Positions 56,818 through 63,889 of a DNA stretch of 64,000 nt are shown piece by piece. The DNA is taken from NCBI RefSeq assembly GCF_009684755.1, contig NZ_BLBC01000003.1, positions 143,021 through 207,020 of the forward strand. The letters are read 5' to 3'. The stretch comes from Capnocytophaga felis (GTDB lineage Bacteria; Bacteroidota; Bacteroidia; Flavobacteriales; Flavobacteriaceae). Position 1 is the first letter of the stretch, and the number at the start of each line of letters is the position of its first letter. Under the pieces are notes generated by a model, which worked only from the letters and a program-made list of their open reading frames with translations, did no database searches and had not been told where the DNA came from. Made by a program: the position numbers and the translations under genes.

Positions 56818-56985
56818 AGGGTTCTTAGGGGTGCAACCCATAAGCGGAGATTGCAAAGAGAGGGGCACTCTTTGCTCGGGGTTCTTAGGGGAGAAACGCC
56901 CTGAGTGGGTCATTAGGGCAAAGCCCTAATCCCCTCGGGAGAGCCCACAACTACGAAAGCGAAGCGTGTAGTTATAGTGGGCTAT
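56818..56985. other. Candidate oriT region and transcription control upstream of mob
   Basis: The direct repeat gttcttagggg occurs twice 60 bases apart (56821 and 56881). Hairpins: GCAAAGAG/CTCTTTGC (56853-56875), ATTAGGGC/GCCCTAAT (56912-56930) and GCCCAC..ACTAC/GTAGT..GTGGGC (56943-56982). The last may end the primase gene. The position just upstream of the relaxase start fits MobV-type oriT layout. Confidence 0.5.
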
Positions 56986-57938
56986 AACCGAAAGCCGTTT
57001 TTCTTTTTCGGTGGTTGGCTGCGCACCCCTTTTGCAGATTGAACTTGCCTGTTTCTTTCAGTCTGTTTCTGTAAGTATTCGTTCAAGTCCTTGCATCCGC
57101 TGTATGTCTGCGAAGCGTCACGGATGTATAAGTCCCTGCCGTATTCCTTATAGATTTGCTGCATGGCTTCCATTCCTGCACGGTCATTGTCAAAGAAACA
57201 GTGGATGCGCTCATAGCTTCCCAACGGATAGATTGCTTTGGAAACATTGGCTACTGAGTTCAACACCATATAATCTTGCCTGTCCAGTTCGGGATATTTC
57301 GGGCAATTCTCCAATCTCAAAGTAAGAAATGAAAGATAGTCCATAAATCCCTCAAACACATAACATGTTTCCCTCGCTGTTCCCGGCTGTTTGATATGAG
57401 AAATCTCTTTCGGTGCGATGCATCCCTTGAAATACTGGTTGCGGATTTCATACCCACCCGACACATTGGGAAAGGCGATGGCGAAATACCGTTTGCCATT
57501 ATGGGTGAAGTGCGCTTCACTGCATTCTCTTTTCGCCATTGCAATGTTTATTCCCCTTTCCTGCAAATAAGCAAGCAGGGCAGGAGAAGAAAGCGGTACA
57601 ATCTCCAGTTGTTGAAAACTTGGCTCGGAAGATGATTGCTTGCCAAAAGAAAAAGACACGGGGCGAATACGGGGTGTCTGTTCTTCGATTTTTTGCAAGA
57701 GGTAAGGCACATGGTCGGAACAATAAAGTTCCTGTGCCAGTGCGATGATATTCCCACCTTTGCCGAGTGCAAAATCATACCATTGGTTACGTTCTGTATT
57801 TACCTTGAACGATGCTTCCGTTTCTTCCCTTAGTGGTGACTTATACCACAGGTTTATGCCCTGTTGTTTGACGGGTGAAAATCCTAAACTGTGCAGATAA
57901 TCCGCTATTTTGATTTGTTTCGCTGTCTGTATATCCAT
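56982..57938 (-). CDS. Toprim-domain primase-like protein without CHC2 zinc ligands
   Basis: 318 aa. The N-terminal part (1-75) has the shape of the CHC2 primase domain, but the zinc cysteines are missing: the usual CPFH site reads YKSPL (32-36) and the CxxC site reads YDFALGKGG. The Toprim domain has E196-G197 (YVFEGFMD) and D250-N-D252 (FFDNDRAG), the metal-binding signature. The C-terminal tail is basic (QPPKKKNGFRL). It probably primes replication of the circularised element with the RepA-like ATPase. The basic tail could bind DNA. Confidence 0.86.
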   Translation of the reverse strand: MDIQTAKQIKIADYLHSLGFSPVKQQGINLWYKSPLREETEASFKVNTERNQWYDFALGKGGNIIALAQELYCSDHVPYLLQKIEEQTPRIRPVSFSFGKQSSSEPSFQQLEIVPLSSPALLAYLQERGINIAMAKRECSEAHFTHNGKRYFAIAFPNVSGGYEIRNQYFKGCIAPKEISHIKQPGTARETCYVFEGFMDYLSFLTLRLENCPKYPELDRQDYMVLNSVANVSKAIYPLGSYERIHCFFDNDRAGMEAMQQIYKEYGRDLYIRDASQTYSGCKDLNEYLQKQTERNRQVQSAKGVRSQPPKKKNGFRL

Positions 57939-58020
57939 AAGACGATAGGTTTAATGATAGTTGAATTGGTTTATTTTCTCTTTTCGCCCGTACCTCTTTA
58001 TGAAGTACGGTCTGTATAAT

Positions 58021-58138
58021 CACTTCACTTTATTTTCGTATATATAGAGTACGGTAATAAAGTGAAGCGGTTTTGCCACATTTCGCAACCACTTCGCTTT
58101 ATCCCTAATATATAGACCCCCGGAATAAAGTGAAGCGA
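58021..58138. repeat. Two-unit iteron-like repeat, candidate replication origin
   Basis: Unit 1 (58021-58069) and unit 2 (58090-58137) each contain CACTTC(A/G)CTTTAT, a TATATAGA core, and AATAAAGTGAAGCG. Inside each unit the outer parts are inverted copies of one another. They sit between the primase and RepA-like genes, the usual place for an origin or for a terminator/operator. Confidence 0.65.
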
Positions 58139-58152
58139 TTGCAAGGTGTGGG

Positions 58153-59229
58153 CTAATAGTGGAAGTCGGGCATGAACGTGTACTTTCTGCCGTTCTCCTG
58201 CACTATCATTCGTTTGTTCCGAAGCATGGTGATGAGCGATACCGCCTTTTTGTGGTTCAACTTTACCCCCACAGACACATAAGTCTTAATTAAGGTGTCC
58301 TCCAGTTCCTTGTAGCCATATTCCTCTTTCAGCCCGAAAACTGCTTCCAATGCGATGCGGTGCTGCTGTTCGGTGATATGCCTGTAAGGGTCGAACTTTT
58401 CCTCTTCCGGTCTTCCCGGTTTCTTGGTTTCGGGCTTGTAACCCTCCAACAGTTCAGGTATGGCATTGTCATTGATGCGAAATGAAAAAGGCTCGAAGTC
58501 CATTGCCCGTATGTGCATGGCTGAAACATTGCTTATATCTCCATTGCTCTTGTCCTTTTCCACAAGAAGGACAGTTTCAGCCTTGTTGTTCAGTTCCGTA
58601 CCGATATGCCCCCTTGCGTTCTCATCGCCCTTGTTTTGGTGGAGTATCGTGTGGATATGTATCTGCCTGTCGTCCGTCCACTGCATCAGCTTTGATATGA
58701 TGCGTGTCGATTCACCGGGGCTGTTGATGTCATATACCATGTCACGGATGCCGTCTATGATTACAAGCCCTATGTCAGGCGTATTGTAAATAGCCTGCTC
58801 TACAATCCTGATACGCTGTTCGGGCGTGTATTTCCTCAAAGCAAGAAATTCCAGATGCTCATTGTCCCTGTCATCTGGAAGCCCAGCCATCCGTAAAATA
58901 CGTTTCATGACTTTCAGACAATGATAAGGACTTTGTTCCGTGTCCACATACAGGATTTTCCGTTTCTCTTCGGGTAGTTCCGCCACATATCTTAGCACTG
59001 TACCATTCTTCAATGCTGCCGCCACGATAGCCGACACATTGAAAGTCTTTTTGCTTTTGGCTTTGCCGATTGATGCACTGAAATTACCCAGTGTACCAAT
59101 GACCGAACCTTGCACTTTTAGAATCTCAGGTGCTTTCTCATAGATTTTCGACAGGCTCAGGCGTGAGGCTTGCCAAAGGATTACGGCTTCTTCCGCCGAT
59201 ATTTCTTTTATATCTTTCATATAATCCAT
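58153..59229 (-). CDS. RepA-like RecA-fold ATPase (AAA_25 type)
   Basis: 358 aa. A P-loop variant GKAKSKKT at 55-62, KILYVDTEQS (about 91-100), Walker B VIIDGIRD with D159, and HQNKGDENARGHIGTEL (sensor/relaxed loop) match the hexameric RepA/DnaB-like helicase group. C-terminal residues 280-358 resemble a winged-helix region. It likely unwinds or loads at the element's origin. ATG at 59229, or at 59220 (MKDIKEIS). It is followed by the origin-like repeats and the primase gene. Confidence 0.88.
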   Translation of the reverse strand: MDYMKDIKEISAEEAVILWQASRLSLSKIYEKAPEILKVQGSVIGTLGNFSASIGKAKSKKTFNVSAIVAAALKNGTVLRYVAELPEEKRKILYVDTEQSPYHCLKVMKRILRMAGLPDDRDNEHLEFLALRKYTPEQRIRIVEQAIYNTPDIGLVIIDGIRDMVYDINSPGESTRIISKLMQWTDDRQIHIHTILHQNKGDENARGHIGTELNNKAETVLLVEKDKSNGDISNVSAMHIRAMDFEPFSFRINDNAIPELLEGYKPETKKPGRPEEEKFDPYRHITEQQHRIALEAVFGLKEEYGYKELEDTLIKTYVSVGVKLNHKKAVSLITMLRNKRMIVQENGRKYTFMPDFHY

Positions 59230-59243
59230 AAGTACACCTCCCG

Positions 59244-59552
59244 TTATTTTCGTCCTCCGGTTTTCTTTCCAGCCAGTTCAAGGGCAAGTTCCGCATCCAC
59301 GATAATCTTGCGCCCTATTTGCGTAATGGCTTTGTCTATCTTTCCGCTTTTCTTTATACGGTTGGCGGTAGGCAGACTGCACCCGAACAATTTGGCAATG
59401 CCAAGTATTCCGTACACATACTTTCTTTCTGTGTCCGTAACGGGCTGTGGCTGCGCTTCCGTTTGGTTGGAAGCGTACTTGCTTAGAAATATGAACTCTT
59501 CGCCTGTCATCTGCCAGACGGGTTTTAATAATAACTCTTGAAGATTTGTCAT
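59244..59552 (-). CDS. DUF3853 family HTH protein, possible excisionase or regulator
   Basis: 102 aa. The centre contains KYVYGILGIAKLFGCSLPTANRIKKSGKI (about 45-73), a MerR/excisionase-like helix-turn-helix, and ends with a lysine-rich tail. DUF3853 proteins are common in Bacteroidota mobile elements beside RepA-type genes; the exact role is unproven. The 14-bp gap to the RepA-like gene supports one transcript. It is followed upstream (minus strand) by a 220-bp gap. Confidence 0.82.
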   Translation of the reverse strand: MTNLQELLLKPVWQMTGEEFIFLSKYASNQTEAQPQPVTDTERKYVYGILGIAKLFGCSLPTANRIKKSGKIDKAITQIGRKIIVDAELALELAGKKTGGRK

Positions 59553-59705
59553 CGTCCAATCTATTTAGTCGTTAAACAATCAGCCCTGCGCACTGGCTGT
59601 TATTTCTGTTCTCGAACGATGCAAAATTAGGTATGGCTGTAAGTGGTAAGGATGTGGATAATACAAATGGGATACTGCGCTATCTCATTAAATATCAGAC
59701 AATAA

Positions 59706-59740
59706 AAATACCACTCAAAAATTAATTTGAGTGGTAAAAG
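59706..59740 (-). terminator. Terminator after the 345-aa unknown gene
   Basis: TACCACTCAAA and TTTGAGTGGTA form an 11-bp stem; on the minus strand a run TATTTTTATTG follows. It closes the DUF1016/unknown gene pair. Confidence 0.85.
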
Positions 59741-59775
59741 TGGTAATTTCGTAGAATGTCAGGTTATATCACGAA

Positions 59776-60813
59776 TTATCCGAATATGCTTTCCATTTCC
59801 TTTGCGAATTTCTGGTTGCTGTCACTCGGAAAATCGGAAACAGGTTCTTTGTATTTCGACCTGTAATAGCTCTCGTCAATATCCAACAATTTTAATATTT
59901 GGCTTCTCCATTCATCCCTGTATTGCTTGGATAGTTTCTCGCTCATCAGGAATATCAGGTAACACACCCGTATCTTTTCCCTTGCCTTGATTTTTAGTTT
60001 ATTCTTGCAGGGGTACAGGTTTATATTGGCATAGAAATCCGCTATGGTAATGGCTTCGAACTGTTCCCCGACACAGGTTTCATGAATGGGCGAAAGCTGC
60101 TTCATGTCAAAATATTCATGTTGTCCCTCCGGGCTATTCTGTACTTCTTCTTGTTCGTTTTGCTTGACTGGTTCATCCTGCTGTTTTTCTTCCCTATCAT
60201 TAGGAAGGTACTTTTTTAGGACTTCCATAAAAAGAAGACTTAGGCGGTAAACATTGCCGGAAAGGTTTTCTATATATTGAAAAGCCTCTTTCCTGTCTTG
60301 CTTTTGCAGTTCATAAAGTTTATCCAATTCTTTCTTTTCCTTGTCGTATTCAGCCTTGCAGCGTTCATATTCCTTTTCTGCCTGTATTTCTTCTTCGTCC
60401 GTATGCTCCCGAAAACCAATGAAATCATATCTGTGGTATGCGTCATTCAAAGGCTCGTGCAACTTGGTGGTAATCTCCAACTGGTCTTTAATTGCAGAAT
60501 TATGCCTGTCTGCGTAGTGAAAACACACACGCTTTATGACGTCATCATTCAGCGGTTTTGTTTCATAAGCCCGTATATTTTTTTCTATTTCGATTTTCAG
60601 ACTATTGAGAATCAATGTGTATTGTTCTTTCTGCTTGTCAAGTACCAGTTCAAGGATAGCGGCTTCAAAAGCCTTTGTATCATTGTGCTGCCTGTAAAAG
60701 TCGGTGATGAATTTCTGCTTGTCAAAAGAAAAAGCATAATTGGTTACCCAATCATTATATATTCTATTGAGTTCTCCATATTGGGGAATCAGTTTGTTTA
60801 TTTCTCCTGCCAT
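59776..60813 (-). CDS. Coiled-coil protein of unknown function, partner of the DUF1016 gene
   Basis: 345 aa from the ATG at 60813; a TTG at 60822 would add three residues and overlap the upstream stop by 4 bases. A strongly charged region (about residues 140-200, EEEIQAEKEYERCKAEYDKE) is likely coiled coil. The C-terminal part (ITIADFYANINLYPCKNKL ... YRDEWRSQILKLLDIDE) is well ordered but matches no family I know. There is no membrane segment or signal. It follows the DUF1016 gene by about 5 bp and ends at a strong terminator, so the two form a unit. Confidence 0.72.
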   Translation of the reverse strand: MAGEINKLIPQYGELNRIYNDWVTNYAFSFDKQKFITDFYRQHNDTKAFEAAILELVLDKQKEQYTLILNSLKIEIEKNIRAYETKPLNDDVIKRVCFHYADRHNSAIKDQLEITTKLHEPLNDAYHRYDFIGFREHTDEEEIQAEKEYERCKAEYDKEKKELDKLYELQKQDRKEAFQYIENLSGNVYRLSLLFMEVLKKYLPNDREEKQQDEPVKQNEQEEVQNSPEGQHEYFDMKQLSPIHETCVGEQFEAITIADFYANINLYPCKNKLKIKAREKIRVCYLIFLMSEKLSKQYRDEWRSQILKLLDIDESYYRSKYKEPVSDFPSDSNQKFAKEMESIFG

Positions 60814-60818
60814 AGACT

Positions 60819-62117
60819 TCAATTTTGGGGATTATTGTCCTTGTCAAGGAAAGATGCCAGTTCTTCTTCCACCTCTTCCACACTTGGCAAAGCTGATTTC
60901 AAGTTTTCGGGTATAGCCTTGCTCAGTTGATAATCGCTGATGCCTATCGGTTGGTCGTAGCCTGTCAATGCGTATTGTGCTACCACCTCATCTTTTCCTT
61001 TGCACAGCAACAGCCCGATAGTCTTGTTGTCATTTTTTCCCCTCAGTTTGTCATCCACCACATTGATGTAGAAATTCAGTTGCCCTGCATACTCCGGTTT
61101 GAATGGAGTAGCTTTCAGTTCTACAACAATGTATGCGTGTAGCGGAATAGAATATAGAATCAAGTCGGCAAAGAAATCACTGTTACCTATTTGAAAATGC
61201 TTCTGCCGGGCGACAAAGGCAAAACCATTGCCCATTTCCAACAAATAACGGGTAACGTGCTTTACCAGCTGCTCTTCTATGTCCCTTTCGTCTGCCTTTT
61301 CTTTCGCTCCAGCCAAATCGAAGATGTACGGGTCTTTCAATAGGTAATTGGCAAGGTCGCTTTGTGGTGCTGGAAGTGTGGCTGTGAAATTGTTTACCTT
61401 GTTGTTGTTGATTTGTCTGTTATATAGGTTGTTTTCAATTTGCATTTTCAGCACATTGCTACTCCAGCCCATTTCTACAGCCTGTTTCATATACCAATAT
61501 CCTATGCCTAACGGTAACGAACCGTTAAGTATGACCATTTGGCTTGCCCAGTTTATTTTGGCAACAGGGGATTTCAGGAAAACTTTTTCTATTTCCCTAA
61601 TCTCCATCCTGTAAATGGCAGAAACTGTTTTCTCCACATCCTGAATTTGCGCAGGAACTTCCTGCGTAATTTCTAAAGATTGACAATCAGCGGATTGTAT
61701 TTGCGCAGTAAGTTCCTGCGTAAATTGTCCGTTGTTCAGTTTCAATACTTCATCTGTAACATTCTGTATGCTTGGAACAGACAGCCTTGTGTCTGTATCA
61801 ATGAAACTTCGTAGCACGTTCAACGGATATGACCGTGCAAATTGGCACATATAAGTAAGGTTACGCTCCGAATAACCTTTCTTTTCGGGGTAATTGAACC
61901 GGATAGCCTTTGCCAGTTGCTTGATGATTTTGCTTCCCCAGCCTTGCAAGTTCTGATGATACAGGATATAGTTGCCCATTTTCCAGTAATGGAACAGCAT
62001 TTGCGCATTGGCTGCGGCAATCAGCCGGACTTGCGCCTGTTCTATTTCCGAACCGACGGCATGAACAAATGCGTCAAAGTCCGTTCTTCCTATATGATAT
62101 TCTCTGTTATTTTCCAT
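60819..62117 (-). CDS. DUF1016 / PD-(D/E)XK nuclease-domain protein (YhcG-like)
   Basis: 432 aa. The DUF1016_N domain (about 1-140) has WKMGNYILYHQ and ERNLTYMCQFARSYP. The C-terminal PD-(D/E)XK nuclease core shows DFFADLILY (D318) and VVELKATPF (E333, K335). Between them, residues about 133-165 hold two similar pieces, LTAQIQSAD and VPAQIQDVE, a short internal duplication. Proteins of this family occur in mobile elements and defence islands; their targets are not known with certainty. Its stop overlaps the alternative start of the next gene. It lies just downstream of the integrase gene. Confidence 0.9.
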   Translation of the reverse strand: MENNREYHIGRTDFDAFVHAVGSEIEQAQVRLIAAANAQMLFHYWKMGNYILYHQNLQGWGSKIIKQLAKAIRFNYPEKKGYSERNLTYMCQFARSYPLNVLRSFIDTDTRLSVPSIQNVTDEVLKLNNGQFTQELTAQIQSADCQSLEITQEVPAQIQDVEKTVSAIYRMEIREIEKVFLKSPVAKINWASQMVILNGSLPLGIGYWYMKQAVEMGWSSNVLKMQIENNLYNRQINNNKVNNFTATLPAPQSDLANYLLKDPYIFDLAGAKEKADERDIEEQLVKHVTRYLLEMGNGFAFVARQKHFQIGNSDFFADLILYSIPLHAYIVVELKATPFKPEYAGQLNFYINVVDDKLRGKNDNKTIGLLLCKGKDEVVAQYALTGYDQPIGISDYQLSKAIPENLKSALPSVEEVEEELASFLDKDNNPQN

Positions 62118-62184
62118 TCTAATGTTTATTGTTGTCGCAAATATAATTCAAATAGCTGATAATCTATGAAACTGATTGATACTT

Positions 62185-63468
62185 TTATAGTTGGTTAAAC
62201 TTGTTCATGGCATTTGCCTTAATATCATCCGCTATGTCAATATAGGGTTTCATGGCTTTATAGTCACTGTGCCCCGTCCATTTCATCACGACTTGTGCCG
62301 GAATACCGAGAGCCAGCGCATTACAGATGAATGTTCTTCTTCCTGCATGGGTGGTTAATAATGCGTATTTCGGGGTGACTTCATCTATACGTTCATTTCC
62401 TTTATAATATGTTTCCCGTACAGGCTCGTTGATTTCAGCCAGTTCCCCCAGTTCTTTCAGATAATCATTCATCTTCTGATTGCTGATAACAGGCAGTGCC
62501 ATGTGGTTTTCAAAATGGACTTCCTTGTATTTTTCGAGTATGGTTTTACTGTGGTCGTTCAGTTCAATTATCAGGCTGTCTGCCGTTTTGACTGTGGTAA
62601 CTTCGATGTGGTCGGGTTTCACATCGCTTCTTTTCAGATTACGAACATCTGAATATCGCAGGCTTGTGAAGCAACAGAACAGAAAAACATCCCTGACACG
62701 TTCCAGATATTGTTTGTCTTTCGGTATCCGATAATCTTTCAGCCTGTTCAATTCGTCCCAAGTCAGGAATATCACCTTTTTAGAGGTGGTTTTCAATTTG
62801 GGCTTGAAAGTGTCGTATGCAATATTCTGATGATGCCCTTTCTTGAAGCTCCAGCGCAGAAACCATTTGAGGAATCCCATCTGTTTGCCGATGGTGCTGT
62901 TCCTCATATCCTTTTTGTCACGCAGGAAATTTACATACTCGTTCAAGCCGAACTCGTTGAAGTATTCAAAGGTTACATCTTCCTTGAACTCTTTGAGGTG
63001 GTTTTTCACTGCTGAGAATTTCTCGTAGGTGGATGCCGTCCAGTTATTCTGATTGCCACACTCCTTTACAAACTCATCGAATACTTCCCAAAAACTTATT
63101 TGTGTTTCTTCCTGCTGCTCTTCGCTGGTGTCTTTCATCCGCAGGTTGAACGCATCCTTTAGCTGTTGGGTGGTCGGTATGGTTTCCTGTACCTCAAACT
63201 CCTTGAACACGTTTTGAATCTCGGCATAATATTTCAGCAAGTCCGCATTGATTTCGGATGCGCTTTGTTTTAGTTTGTTGGTGCATCCGTTCTTTACCCG
63301 TTGTTTGTCGGCATCCCATTTGGCTACGTCAATCCGGTAGCCTGTTGTAAACTCGATGCGTTGGCTTGCGTATATGACACGCATACGGATGGGTACGTTC
63401 TCTACGATTGGCACACCGTTCTTTTTCCGGCTTTCCAATGCAAAAATGATGTTACGTTTGATATTCAT
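62185..63468 (-). CDS. Tyrosine recombinase/integrase of the element
   Basis: 427 aa from the ATG at 63468; a longer in-frame start at 63525 would cross the arm-site repeats and is unlikely. The N-terminal arm-binding and SAM-like core-binding regions (about 1-205) are followed by the catalytic domain with R271 (TSLRYSDVRNL), K294, H374-R377 (HAGRR), H400 and nucleophile Y409 (GHSDYKAMKPYIDI). It is closest to the attR end and so would integrate the element at tRNA-Ser. ACACCCAA sites directly upstream could let the protein control its own gene. Confidence 0.94.
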   Translation of the reverse strand: MNIKRNIIFALESRKKNGVPIVENVPIRMRVIYASQRIEFTTGYRIDVAKWDADKQRVKNGCTNKLKQSASEINADLLKYYAEIQNVFKEFEVQETIPTTQQLKDAFNLRMKDTSEEQQEETQISFWEVFDEFVKECGNQNNWTASTYEKFSAVKNHLKEFKEDVTFEYFNEFGLNEYVNFLRDKKDMRNSTIGKQMGFLKWFLRWSFKKGHHQNIAYDTFKPKLKTTSKKVIFLTWDELNRLKDYRIPKDKQYLERVRDVFLFCCFTSLRYSDVRNLKRSDVKPDHIEVTTVKTADSLIIELNDHSKTILEKYKEVHFENHMALPVISNQKMNDYLKELGELAEINEPVRETYYKGNERIDEVTPKYALLTTHAGRRTFICNALALGIPAQVVMKWTGHSDYKAMKPYIDIADDIKANAMNKFNQL

Positions 63469-63470
63469 AA

Positions 63471-63510
63471 TTGGGTGCGTTTGAAATTCTACACCCAAAT
63501 ATACACCCAA
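63471..63510. repeat. ACACCCAA arm-type sites at the right end
   Basis: ACACCCAA at 63491-63498 and 63503-63510 (12 bases apart), plus inverted TTGGGTG at 63471-63477. Same octamer, same 12-base spacing as at the left end. Confidence 0.78.
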
Positions 63511-63626
63511 TATTTGGAATAGCAAAAGATATTCAGAAAGATTTAGATTTACTCTGCGCTTTAGATAGTATATGATTATCAGTGATTTGCAATTTTATGA
63601 TATTTCTTGAAAGCATAGGTTCGAGA

Positions 63627-63643
63627 GCCTCTCTCTCCGCAAT
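63627..63643. other. attR, distal attachment repeat
   Basis: Exact 17-bp copy of the tRNA-Ser 3' end core; preceding bases keep GGTTCGA but differ at three positions. Confidence 0.85.
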
Positions 63644-63684
63644 ATAGATTGATAATCAATCTATTAATAACATAAAGGAACTAA

Positions 63685-63717
63685 AACAGGGACTAACTAT
63701 AGTTCCTGTTTTTTTAT
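63685..63717 (+). terminator. Terminator probably belonging to the original tRNA-Ser transcript
   Basis: AACAGGGACTA at 63685-63695 pairs with TAGTTCCTGTT at 63700-63710 with one G-T pair, then a T run. It lies 42 bases after attR, where it would have followed the tRNA before the element inserted. Confidence 0.75.
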
Positions 63718-63798
63718 TAACAAGTTCGTGATTTAAAATTAACATCACAAAAATATAAAAATAAGTATATTTGAATGTGCCTGTTTTCACCCCAAAGT

Positions 63799-63889
63799 GT
63801 AAAATAACATAAGGTATCACTAACCACCTACGTAAAATAACACAAGGTATCCCCGACCACCTGCGTAAAATAATACAAGGTATAATTTT
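63799..63889. repeat. 33-bp tandem repeat, about 2.75 units
   Basis: Units at 63799-63831, 63832-63864 and a partial one from 63865, each with GTAAAATAA(C/T)A(C/T)AAGGTAT; the first two also end in ACCACCT(A/G)C. Confidence 0.85.

Larger units (their letters stand above)
54035..63627. mobile_element. Integrated mobilizable element, about 9.6 kb, at tRNA-Ser
   Basis: Bounded by the 17-bp exact repeat CCTCTCTCTCCGCAATA at 54035-54051 and 63627-63643. A wider 27-bp window (54025-54051, 63617-63643) differs at only three positions. It carries a cfxA-type gene, MobV relaxase, Toprim and RepA-like replication genes, DUF3853, an unknown gene, a DUF1016 nuclease and a tyrosine integrase. It has no type IV secretion genes, so transfer would need a helper. 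GC is visibly higher than in the host, except in the cfxA cargo. It resembles Bacteroidales mobilizable transposons such as Tn4555 in concept. Confidence 0.92.

Noticed and set aside
63617..63646. A second tRNA gene at the right end
   Set aside because: Only the T-arm and acceptor 3' half are present, with mismatches; there is no anticodon arm. It is the attR copy.
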